Of a stretch of 36,807 nucleotides of DNA, positions 1 to 13,000 are shown piece after piece (the first letter of the stretch is position 1; each line of letters opens with the position of its first letter). The position numbers and the translations under genes were made by a program. This stretch comes from Phoronis ovalis (Eukaryota > Phoronida > Phoronidae): NCBI GenBank assembly GCA_028565635.1, contig JAOXYB010015742.1:1-36807 (forward strand), given 5' to 3'. The notes beneath the pieces were generated by a model. The model was not told where the DNA came from. It saw nothing but the letters and a program-made list of their open reading frames with translations, and did not search any database.

Positions 1-3000
1 TTTCAGAAATTATAAAATCTGAAAAAGGGGGTGTGTACGAATAATGGAGTTGTACGAATTGAGAAGAATTACCGTATATAATAATATTATTTAACTAGCT
101 TTTGGTTTAAATAACATATTCAAAAATTGTCTTTTTTCATGTAATGACTTAATGTCATGCAATAAAAACATAATTATTGAATTCAAATATTGGTAGAGTC
201 AGTTTCAATTAACAGTACATCAGTTGTGACAGATGATATTGATTTAGCTTCAGACTATTGTTTATCTGAAACTCTAGTAGATACTAGAAAATGCTGTATT
301 TTGTTGGGTTTTTTGTCAAACAATATTTTTTGCTTAAGTTCTACAGTGAAATTTACAAAGCAAAAAGTTTGGCTTTAAACTGTTTTTTGTACATTTGATT
401 GGTGATGGGTCCACAAATTGTCTAAAATGTATAACCCCAACAGATACCTGTGCTAGATACCATGATGTCAGGTTATTGGAAAATCCCATCTTTTCTGCAG
501 TTACCAGCCATGACATCACGACGTTGGACTTAAAGTCTTAGAGTAGCAATCCCTGTACCAAAGAAAAGATAAAAGTAGCCCACTTTCAGATCTTGTCTTT
601 AGATTTATGTCTCCCACTGTTGTGGCATTGTTTGTATAGTTAGACTGTCATATGTGACTCATATCTTTGACACTATAACAACATAGATAAGAAGACTTGG
701 AAAAGGGGTGTAAAAGCAGATATAATTAAGGTGATGGGTCATAAAATATCTTTTTATTAAAAAATATTGTTTGCACTATTTTAGAGATTTTTCTGCTAAT
801 CAAGATGAGTAATGCATTTTTTTATGTGATTTATTTTATCTATATTATCCCATATACTTCATAGGTTTAGATTACATTTTTAGTAATATGAGGAAACTGA
901 TCAATCGTATGAAATTATTACACTTACACTGCTGTTAAGAAATGCATAGAAAATCCCATTCACTGTGAAAAATTATTCAGGCTTGGGAAGTAGGATGTGT
1001 ATGCAAAATCTATACATTAATGTGGGTAGGCAGCACAAAAACCAAAGCAGACGTAAACAATCAGTGAAAAGTATTGGACTCTGTTCTAAGTAGTGAGTTA
1101 TTTTCTAGGCTCTATTCCTCAGCTTTAGATGGTCAAATACAAGTGAGCATCAGCCAGACAATACAAATATGAAAGGTGTAATTTTACTGAATTAATCATT
1201 GTTGATTTCTGCTCTATACTATGTTTGATCAAAATCAGTATCACCTCATACCATCAAAACATATCTTACACAATATCAGACTAAATTTCAATAGACTGTG
1301 TGAATGAATACTTGTGGGCTTGTTGATATATGTAGAAGGTTTCTGAAAAGAATATTCTCTTCTATAATACCTCTAATAATGTGGCTTTATGCTTGGCTGA
1401 TATAATGTGCAATGTATTTATTCACTAAACTTGTTAGCTGAGGATTATCCTCTTACCTTCAGCTATACAACAGGCTTTACTGTCACTTAAAAATTATGTA
1501 AATGGATTGCTGGAGGAAAAAATATATTTATGTAAAGAATAGCATAATCACTATCTAATTCGCTGTTTATTGTCAAAATGTTGTAATTAGTTAATATGTA
1601 AAATAACTGAGTTATAGCAAAAACTCACAACGTATGTATCATATGTGTTCTTTAAGTCTCATAATACTCTTTATTGAATATTCCTTTGAGGCTATTGTTC
1701 AATTGTAAATCTAATTTTCTCTAGTAAAACATCAATGGCAAAAAAATCAGTGATCAATTATGATTTGTACTTGATTTTATTTCTAGTATTAATTCAGATT
1801 TTATCCACACTACTTTATTGAAGCAGGTCAAGTGGGATTTCAATCTTGTAAAGTACACATAAGACTATGTAGAAATCTTGCGTGTTTGCTCATTCCGGGA
1901 ACATTTTTACAGTAGTGCCATATCGCCCAGTTTTGATAACGCCATCTTTCTACAAGAGTTCTGATTTGGTGAGAGTTGCTTTGTCCTTTAATTTTATTGT
2001 GTTAAACTATCTGAGTTGCTTATGGCAATCGAACACTGCTGTTTTTATAGATGTTGTTGAAAAGTGCTACATACGCTATGGTATTTAAAATCATATATTT
2101 TGAAGTAGATTGACTGGATCAGTTTCAGTTACTTTCGGATAAATCTTGGAAGTTAATAATTTGTTCCAAAACAATACAACCTTTAAAAATTAATAAGATA
2201 TATACCCTGTAAAGACTTTTTAGTACTTTCGTTAGAATTTATTCTATGCCTTTAGTACAAATAGTGTAAAATATTTGGCATCAACAGAATTAATATTTTA
2301 ATAGATACTTCTAGGGCTGCATCTATTATATTAAATGGCATCAGAGTAATGTGTATATTTATGTAATTTCTATTACCTGTAAATGTAGGCCTGTATAATT
2401 ATCTTTAGCAAGGCTTGAAAAGCCATAAGCAAGCAATGAACCTAAAACAAAGTTTAGCTAATGTCACACCATGTTTTTTTAGCATAGAGAAGTCCTGGGG
2501 CTGTACTGCTAAAACACAAAGCATATATATATATATATATGCTGTTTATGATTAGTCCCATGGAGCGATTTCTTACCGATTTCATGCAAGCATGACACTC
2601 GGAGAATTCCTGGCATATCTATTGATTACAATTGAGCAGGGCTTATCTAGGTATATATTTCTTTGTCAGTTCATTTAATTAAAGGTATGGAACCAAGGTA
2701 AAATTTAGTCAATGATCTGACCTTCCTTTATTCTTTTGTTTTTCTTATCAGTTTTATTGGCTCCTAAAGTGTAAATTAGTTTGTATACTAGGGAAGTTCA
2801 CCACCTCATTTTATTACCTTATAGTACCTACTAAAAGGGTTTGTTTTAGTGCACTATGGAGATGGATTTTATAATCAGATATTATTACTGTTACTTGTAT
2901 GTAGCTGTTCGTGATAGTTCCTATGATGCTCTAATCTGGTTTTGATGTAATGAAGTTGGATCTGTAATCTGCAGAAGGTGCAAATGAAGTGTTTTGTATA

Positions 3001-6000
3001 ATTAAGGGTATAGGCGCAGCACTCAGTGGCCTTGCTCGATCAACAGAGATTTTGGGCTGCATGGTATTTCTAAAATGTGTGGGTAAAGGCAGTAATTATT
3101 ATGAATAATATCAATGTCTCCAAAACTAAAAAAAAATTTGGCATTTTACAGACATTAAAGGGTTGTTTTTAAGTGGAAAATTTAATGTTTATACATTAGT
3201 AAACATATCTAGTTGGAGAGGATAAATTGATACCCATCCTGATTAGAAACTGTGACTATCACAGGTGTATTGGTTTGCCAATTTTCCTATGTGTAACAGA
3301 AACCTAGCTTGACTATATTGCGAAACTTTGTTCTGGAGATTGGTATCAAATCATCATTATATGGTGGATTTTATTTGTTCAAAATATGGAAGTAAATAAC
3401 TATATTTTAAAACCCTAAGCAGTTGTTAATTGAATAACAGTTATGTAAGTTTCCATTAGGCACACTTCTGTAATGTTCTAGTACACATACCATAGGTTAA
3501 CTTATCTAGACTAATATAGCACTTTGCTTTATTAGGAAAAGCTGTGGGATGTCCTCCAAAGCACATTATACAGTAGACAGATGCCAATGTTCTATGCTTT
3601 TAACTATGTATAGGTATGTGTTGTAAAAACAGTGGGGTGTCCCAATAGGTTTTTAAAACAAGTCCTGAATTAATAGTGTTTAAAAAAGTGTTAAGATTGT
3701 TGACCCGTTAATAATATAGGTAACACAGGTTAGATTTCTTAAATATTAGCTACCTGTTGCTATAGAGGGCAGTTAGGATACTCTTCAATCTTCAAATGTA
3801 AGGAAAATAAAAATATTTGTTTCCAATATTGGAATTATACATACACTTACAGTGCATCATTTTCAAAATCGTAGTTGATATTTTAAGCAATGTAATGAGC
3901 TAATGAGTGTGCCATTAAATTCAAATCAACAAGATGGTTTGTTTCTCCTTTATATTATTAAGTGCCTCCTCACAAAGTCCTGTTCATGTTTATTCAAAGG
4001 TTTGAAATTTTAAAGAGGTAACATTTGTCATTCATAGCAATCTCCTCATGCAACCCCAAATTAATGGAAGGTTTACAACTTACACATATTTACCACTTGG
4101 CTAGTTTTCTATATTAAATTGTATCATGGATTAGTTCCCTTTGCCATAATCATATAACTCAAAATGGTTGGAAAATGATTTTCCGTTTTAATTAGTGTGA
4201 CAGTACTGTCTGAATGTGTATCTGATTTTACTGAATCCATTCAGCAATGGTCAGTTTAATATCCTTTAAGAGTACACTGACCGGTAGAAAAATGTACTTT
4301 TGACTTACGTCTTGACTTAGAGCACACTTTAAAAAAAACAAATTAAAAACGTATAAAATTCACAGGTGTTTTCCGCTTCTAAAATTTTGTGTTTTTTTCA
4401 GCTTTTCTTTATCTTGTGCCATATTAATATTCCAAACATGGCTATTCACTCATGTACTCGTTGTTTTCTATTTCTTATGCCTACTTTACTGCGTATTGTT
4501 ACCTATTACTAAAGCCAAGTTATGCCGTGTTTAGTTTGCTATAGTCCAAGCAGAAGTAAAATATTTCACCTCTGACATATATAAATATATAACAAATACC
4601 TACTATGTACTACCTGAAGTATAAAAGAAAAAATAGAGCGAGGTATTTGTTTAAAAATAAATAAGCACATAGCTATATATATAATAATTTATGAATTAAC
4701 GTGTCTATAATAATTTTGCATTAAAACTACTAACTTACTAACTCTGTAGCCATATGCCTGTGATTTTTAGTAACATAGTACTGACAGTACTTTTAAAAGA
4801 CCTTTTCTTCAAAAAAAAAAAAATACAAAATTTTGCTAATCACTAGTAGCCCATTTTGCCCTTTACATGAAAAGACACTGTGTCTAGATAGATATTAATG
4901 TTGACAAGATTTGTAATGCAACTGTTATCTCTTCCTTCTACTGTCCCCAAGGTATACAAATTGTACCTATAATTATAGTTATTTTGTTACACAGCATCAA
5001 ATTTATCTGTAGAATTGATGTGTACCCAGATTTGAATTTGATATAATCGAAGCCCAGTTTGTTTTTATTTTTTTATTGTGAACAGTTTTTAGGAAAAATG
5101 TATCTTTTTGCTTATTGTCCTCTGTTGGAAGGTGTTGTCAGCTTTGTCTCTTTCTTCCTGTCTATCATATTATGTAAAGATTAAGAAACTTGGATTTGTG
5201 TGTAGAAGTTACACAGCAGTGCCTGCAATTTTTTTCAATAAAATTAGTGTGTACACACTGTACATATATTTTCATGAATGTCACACAAACGTAGATTTAA
5301 AGCTGTTTTATGTTTACCTGCCTCATATGATACGTTTTGTACAAGTTGCAAGTTATTTTACATGTTGGTTAGTTTAATTCTAATGTTTCACTGTCCTGTC
5401 TTTTGCATGTGTGTGCTCACCTTAGGGTACATTTTATATACAGGATAACATGACTGTATATCTCTCCACTTACTAATAACCATATCAGCATTCTGGCAGG
5501 TCCTTTTTTCTCTGTATAGAATTTTGTTTGTCAGCTCCAGGTTAATTTACCTTACTGATTATTACCTTATATAAATATCAGCACAAGAGATAAAATTCTT
5601 TTAAGTGGCCATAATCAACTTTCAACAATATTAAATTGGATGGATTTCAACTCTTGAATGTAGTTCTTTATGTATTAAAAGTTTGGAATTATTCATTCTT
5701 GACTTATGTAGCTATATATTCAGGTCCACCTGAAATAATAATATTGGAAGATAGGTTAGTGGAATCGAAGAGCAAAATAATCTTTTATGGGGAGTTATGG
5801 ATATATAAAACCAACTGGATAATCTTAAACCTTGGTGTTTTGGCTAACAGTATATACATAGTAAAACATTAGCTTTATTCTCGCACAAATTTCTTTGATG
5901 GAATATATAATTCAGTTGGAGATTGGGGAACCTGTCACTCCTTAAATGTGATATACTAAAAATGACTGGGAGTTCGAAACACTTGAGTGATAATGTACAT

Positions 6001-6850
6001 TTAGTAGAATATATGGTTTTGTCTTCTTTATTGCCTTCTTAACCGTGACAGTACAAAACTGTGTGATCCTGATTTCGCTGAACATAAAAAGTTTTACTGT
6101 CAAATAAATTTTATTTTCTAAAAAGAAATCAGACATTCACTCTCCTTCGACTACTATAGTTATGAAATAACAAACCTAAGTAATGACAGCGGATGTACTG
6201 ATGTCCTCCGTTTTTTTGTTTTCCTGTCATTTTTTCATGGCAGGCATCCTAAAGCAAATTGGCTATTAATCAAATTTTATTACCAGGTTTGCTATATATA
6301 ATAATATTATTAGAGTGGTTATAAAAATATTTGAACTTGTAATAAACCTAATTCTATTTAGCACATACTGTGAAGAGGCATGCATTTCATTATAGACCAG
6401 CCATACAGTTCGTTTTCAATGTTAGTTTTATTGTTTCTCGAGTATTTCATTGGTGATTGGTATTTTGACAGTAGGGGTTCGAAATATGCAACTTATTATG
6501 AAAACTCTTAAAACAACAAAATTGCACATGTAGCTGCTGAAAAACATTTCAACTGTGCGTTTGTGTTTAAATATTAGTTATGTTAAAATAATCTCAGAAT
6601 TGTGGTAAAACATACAAGATTATGTTTTGAAATCTGTATAGCTGTTTAGTTTCAGGTTTTTGGTATTCATCAAACTCCAGTAGAATTCACATAGCAAAAA
6701 AATATCCATCTGTTCACTTCATGTGACTTTCCTACACTTTCCTATTTGCTGACAGATCTAGGAATTTTTTTTCTGGAACACGTATATTTTTTAAAAAATG
6801 CGTGCATGGTTTCATTAATTTTTATTACATTCTGTTGTGGTTGCTTTCAG
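1..6850. other. Upstream region / probable 5' intron of the LAP gene, no CDS seen
   Basis: No reading frame here looks like a gene. The longest open frames (5108-5377, 5636-5872, 1882-2088) are T-rich, without family resemblance or credible splice context. The region is strongly AT-rich with short A and T runs and a small (TA)n tract near 2524-2540. The LAP start codon lies 11 nt behind a good acceptor (TTGCTTTCAG at 6841-6850), so at least one non-coding exon must lie upstream, either here or beyond the window. I could not locate that exon or a promoter. Confidence 0.6.
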
Positions 6851-7026
6851 ATTAATACAGCATGCCTAAGCTGCTGTGTGGCTGCTTCCAGAAGGAGGTA
6901 GAAGATGTACGAGTGTTAGATTATCGTCACTGCAGCTTACAGGATGTACCCAATGATGTTTTCAATTTTGAGCGCACACTTGAGGAGTTGTACGTTGATG
7001 CTAATCAAATAAAAATCCTCCCTAGG
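6851..7026 (+). CDS. LAP gene first coding exon (5' UTR 6851-6861, CDS 6862-7026)
   Basis: It follows acceptor TTGCTTTCAG and ends at donor GTAAGT, phase 0, 55 codons. It encodes [10 protein letters not shown], then LRR1 and most of LRR2 ([17 protein letters not shown]). The start is chosen because this ATG is the first one after the acceptor and matches the short N-terminus of LAP proteins. The Cys-Gly-Cys at 6-8 corresponds to the paired cysteines palmitoylated in Erbin. A second AG at 6859-6860 could serve as the acceptor without changing the protein. Confidence 0.92.
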
Positions 7027-10000
7027 GTAAGTGATCTTACTATGTATAAGATTTGGAAAATTTTGGTGTGAATGTTTAGTTAATTCTTGTTGTGAAAACA
7101 GTTGTTTGATTTTGTCACCACTTATTATTAAAAAAACACTATCAAAAAAACAATAGAGAAGACAATAGGGAAGACAAGCACCACCATGATTGATCGTGAA
7201 CTATTTGAGATTTCAGGATGCATTCTTGTTATATGGGTATGGTATAAGTTGTTGATAATCAGAATTTTAATTGATGATACCAGTTTGTAAGCATAATTTT
7301 ATTTTAAATGACAACTTGACACTTAATCAGTAGCACACAATGGGGGAAACATCACAAGGCTATTCATAGCCAGTTATGGCGACAGTATCAAGTCTCAAGT
7401 AGTCACATCCAAATAAATCATTAGTTTTAATGTTGGTTGAAGATTTAATATGTATATATGTTTGTTCCCCAGTCATAGCATGTAAGCTGATGTATTTGAG
7501 ATCTTCCAACAAGCTGAATGTACGGCCAACTAAACGTTGCCATGTTGTTTCATCGCTACCAGTCATTTATGTGGGGAACATAAATTGCCTGTTGTCTTGC
7601 TAATGAAATACATTTACCCATAAAGCTAAGCAGCAACATCCTGAAGTATTTTTTTAATCCTGCCAATACTATGAAGACTAAATGAGGTCTCATGATTTTG
7701 CAGGAATTATTCTACTGTCATGGTGTGAAGAAGCTAACAGTGAGTGACAATGAAATCACAAGCATTCCGCCAGCTATAGCCAGTCTTATTAACCTAGAAG
7801 AGTTTGATATGAGCAAAAATGGTAAGCATAGTCAATATATACTGAGTCACTTATTATGTAGTAATAACCTTTTATGTAATAATTAATTCCAAGCTAGATA
7901 CTGGGGTTGCTGCAAGGTAGATCTAGCAGTTAGGGACTGAGGGGTGGGGTCATTTCCAAGACTGCCTGGCTTGGTTAAATAAACCATTAATTACTAGTAA
8001 CAGTATCCACATTCCTGAGCTTCTCTAAAACATGGCTAATACAATCAAATTTCCTGTGGCGCAAAATTTCAAAAAACATTGTCATTTGTCTGCCTCTGTC
8101 TTTACAAGTGAGAAGGCAATATTTTTTTGGTCAGGAATATTGATCATACAATGGCTTTTATAATTGATTTTTTGCAATTTTACGTGTTCGAGTAATGAAG
8201 TTTTGCAACATTAATTTGGTTGATGCAAAACAAAGCATTTTTAATATTAAAAGAGGTGCTTATTTCAGGTATTTTGGATTTGCCAGAAAATATCAAATGT
8301 TGCAAATACTTACGCATTGTTGAAGCTAGTGTAAATCCACTTGGCAAGTAAGTATATATAATTATATAATCTTTGTATAAAATGTAACTTTCAAATAATT
8401 AAAATTCTTAATACCTTCATTAAATTTGCTTTTTGGGTACTTTGTAGTTGTAAATGTAAACAGTGTCAGAAGTATGTTTGGATTTCACAACTTCAGTACT
8501 TAGCAATTGTTTGAAGCAATTTAGTGCATGTGGTATATTACTCTGGTAATTCTAGTCTTTCCATGAAATCACTCGTTAAATGTTTTCATAAACTGCATGG
8601 AATTTATGTGTAGTTGTATACAAAAACAACAGTTGCTTCAGTTATTTAGATTCTGCTCAATATGACACATAAAGTCTGATACTTATTTATTCTTATTTTT
8701 GTAGGCTGCCTGAAGGGTTTACTCAGTTACTGAGTTTAACAGAGCTTTACTTAAATGACACATTCCTGGATTATCTACCTGGAAACTTTGGTAGATTATC
8801 CAAGTTAAAGATATTAGAAGTACGAGAAAATCATCTGAGGACGCTACCAAAATCTATGTCAAGATTAACAGACCTAGAAAGACTTGATATTGGAAACAAT
8901 GATTTCAATGAAATGGTAATAATTTAAGTGAATTAGGTGACATTTTTCTTGAATGAGATATTATTAATCAAATTTAGTCCAAATACTGAATTGTACTGTT
9001 AAGGAAAGATAGCTGTCAGTCTTATGACAATATCTTCATTAGGCTTATCAATTACAAAAGTACATGTCAAAGTGAATCTGAAAATACCTATTAATTTAAT
9101 ATTTTTGAATTATTACTCTTTGCAGCCTGAAGTCATTGGAAGCCTGACAGGACTTCTAGAGTTGTGGTGTGATTCAAATCTGATTAGTCGCATTATTCCA
9201 GTAGGTTTTATAGCTTCTGAGTATTGTCAGTCAAACTATTAACATATGCAACATAGGTTATTATCCCATCAATCTGTTATTCATTTTTCAAGAAGGTATA
9301 TGTGAAGTGTTTAAGTTATTAATATCAGATTTGTGGTGCAGACTTGTAAATGATAAAATGTATTTGTAATAAATGCCTATAATTGTACTGTGAAACTAAG
9401 AACTTGTTCCTGCAAATGTTTCAGTCTTATGGCAATGTACTGCTTAGGAGATTTCAATTCCTTTTGAATTCCCAACATTTTTTCTAGGAAATAGGGAATC
9501 TTAAACAAATGATGTATTTGGATGCTTCTAAGAATCGGATTGAGTTTGTTCCTCCAGAAATCGAAGGATGTGCATCATTATCTGACCTTCACCTATCAAC
9601 AAATTTATTAGAGGAGTTGCCTGAGACACTGGGTCGACTAAGTAATTTAACAACACTGAAACTTGACGATAATCAACTGAAAGCATTGCCTTTCTCTATT
9701 GGAGGGTAGGTGATTTGTTTAATTATCATGATTTATGAATTATTATGACTCAAGTGTGGTGTTGTGGCCCTTAATTCTGGAAAAATGAGGATTGTTTGTT
9801 AAGAAATGACGAACTACATCACTAAGTGTGTGAATCAGAATTTTAATTAATTTTGGTAATTTTTTTGCAGCCTTGCATCTTTGTCTGAATTCAACATGAG
9901 TGCTAATGATATAGAGGAACTACCTCCAAGTATCGGCCTGCTCAGGTGTTTACGAACGCTCTACGCTGATGAAAATCTACTAATTGACCTACCACCAGAG

Positions 10001-13000
10001 GTAAATAGCAGGCTATGTTGACTTGTGAGATCTTAGACTTCCAATCCCGCAACAACTATGCTATTATGATAAAAAAATTTCTTTCTGGGAAGTTTCTAGA
10101 ACACATACCTGTGCCCCTAGACACAATGTACAATCATATGTTTTCATGAAATTCTTTTTGAAAATTAACACTATAACTATCTATCTACTTTATAAGTCGT
10201 TAAGCAGAATAATGAAGTAGCACAATTATGTATTGTTACATATTTTATTTACCTGTTAGCTGAATTTGATTTGACAGCAACTGCATATTTCATGCACATT
10301 TCTTTGTTGACATACTGCACCTGGCTAGCATTCAAATGAGTGATAATTCTCTCTTAAGAATGTTTACAGGAAATGGAAGACCACATTAAACTGGAATTAT
10401 ATTATTTAAATATTGTGCAACAATGTGCATTTAGAACGTATTTCAGTTTCATGTATGAAATTTAAATTTCTTTATTACCAGCTTGAAACACTCTGTTACA
10501 GATTGGTAGTTGCACTGGCTTGACAGTTTTATCCCTACGAAGTAACAGGCTGACCTATATTCCTGATGAAGTTGGCCACATTCCACGATTGAGGGTTCTG
10601 AACTTGAGTGATAATGAAATACAATGTTTACCTTTTGATCTGACCAAACTGAAACAACTACAGGCATTATGGTTGGCAGAAAATCAGGTTATTTTTTTAA
10701 CAACTTTTTGGACATTTGATGTACTTTTGTAGTAAAAGATGACAAAGCAAATGGTACATTTACTCTCTGCATCAGTTTAAACACGAAAGATTGTATATAA
10801 TTGTATGGCTGCAACGATAAACGACATTTCATGTTTAAGCAAATCTTCATATGTATCCACATATGCATGTGGCTATGTTGTTAGCAGTGTTTCATTTACA
10901 GCATACATTTGTGTAGCACGCATAACATATTATTTTACTATCCTTGCTAATTTTACTTTACAATGCTATGTTGAAATTAAGATCATAGAATCTCTGTTTT
11001 CTTTTTCTAGTCGAAGCCTTTAATTCGACTCCAGACTGATCTTGACTCTGAGACAGGCAAAAGAAGTTTAACGTGTTATTTATTGCCACAACAGAAACTG
11101 GAAGCTGAAGGTTAGTGCTGGTTTCTTTCCACAGTCTATGACTTGATTTACTTCTGTGTCTATCAGAGATATAACTGCATTTAGTCAAAGATGTTCAATT
11201 TGATAAGTATTGATGTTTTGTACACTATTTCACACATTTTAGAAAACAGAGGCAATCATAAGTAATAAAATTACATGATTTTATTTTTTACTTTCGTTAG
11301 GACCACGTAAACGTAAGTTTGATGCATGTTCACTTCTAGCACAACTTGTAGAATTATTTGTTTTTATCACTATAGCCTAGATGAATTATTTGTTTAAGCA
11401 TGTATGCATGTGTACATAATATGTTCTCAAATTGTTTTACTACATTTAGATATCATGTTTTTACTGTTTTGCAAAACTGTATAGTTTGAACAATACTTTC
11501 CTTGATTTGTAGCCCTTTGTTATATATAACTGTTTGTATTTAAGTTTTTGCATGTACACTCATAATCGTCATTATAGAACATTTGTTTCAATCACGATTC
11601 TTCAGTAAGATGTGTTGCTCATTATTTTCGGAAATAATGATATGTCAAGGATTATTTTGGACAAGAACTGTCAAAGCCAAGTAATCTGTTTGTGTATAAA
11701 GAAAAACATAACATGTAGCTTTGTCATCTACAATCTTGGACTGTCATATCCTATCTATGTATCATATATCAGAACTAGTGCACTCTGCTATTCTCTCATA
11801 TACTGTAAGTTGCAGTCTCTATATGCAAACTATCTATAAACAAATAGTTGTTACAAGATACTAAGACGTCTGTGATAATTAAATTGGCTTGTTTTGTTAC
11901 TAGTGCATTTAAAAGAAGGAAGGAGTATTTGTATTGTTTATATTGTTTGTTAACTGTATTATGGGCCGGTGGCCTTTAGTTACAAATATATTATTATTAT
12001 TATTATAACTATCCCTTCACAAAACTGCGCAGTTAGAATTGCTAACAAGTGTATTTTACTGGTACCCCTGCATCTTGTTGGTTTTAAACTACGTAAATAT
12101 AGAGGGAGATTTGAAGAGCTGCTATCAGTGCATTATTTTATTTGTACGTAATGAAATAAAAGTTCCTTTGCAGGGTACATACAAATAAAAAGATCAAGTA
12201 GAAACATTCATTAATATTAAAATGTTAAAATTTGATTCTTTTATACTGCTACTGATAATTCGCAAATCCATACAAAAATGTTATCGTGCCATATCTTTGA
12301 CTTTTAGAAAATGATAATTATGTAGTTCATGTTTTTGTACATGTGATTGAAAATATATAACTGTTCTTTTTGTATCAGATGCCTTCGGTGATGAACAGAG
12401 TTTTCATCCATCCATGTGGGAGGAAGAACGACTTCAGCGACAGGCGATTCACTTTGACTTTGGGGACCAGTCTGATCATGAGGTATGGTTATCAGAAGAA
12501 TTAATTTTCAGCAGTTGGATAGGAACCCTCCTTTCCTGTACTAACAATGCATAATTTTGACTGAGATCAAAGTGTATATTACTTTGCGTGACCTTTTTGC
12601 AAAACATGTGGAAAGAGTACAAACATATAGAAAGAGTATTAATCACTGCATATAGTTATAATTATAGAATGCTTCATTACCCATCCTACCTTAGAACTAA
12701 TGTTACCACAACAGCATAGCTGAGACTCATATGGTAGTTCACCTTAGTTTATAATTCTACTGCACGGTTTATTTGAATCACTATCACGTACCTAGACTGT
12801 AGATAAAACCTAAGAAACGATAGTTTTTGATATTTATACTTTTTGCTTCATCTACAGTCTTTCACATGTTCCTCCTCAAATACTAATCAATGTTTTTGCT
12901 TTATTTTCACAGGATAGAGATGTAAGTTGAGATGGCTTTAAATGCTTTGCATAATACAACTTTTTGGCAGCTTGTATGATTGATGCTGTATTATCCCATT

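Noticed and set aside
5108-5377. 89-codon plus-strand open frame upstream of the LAP gene
   Set aside because: T-rich composition gives a run of hydrophobic residues; no splice support and no family pattern.
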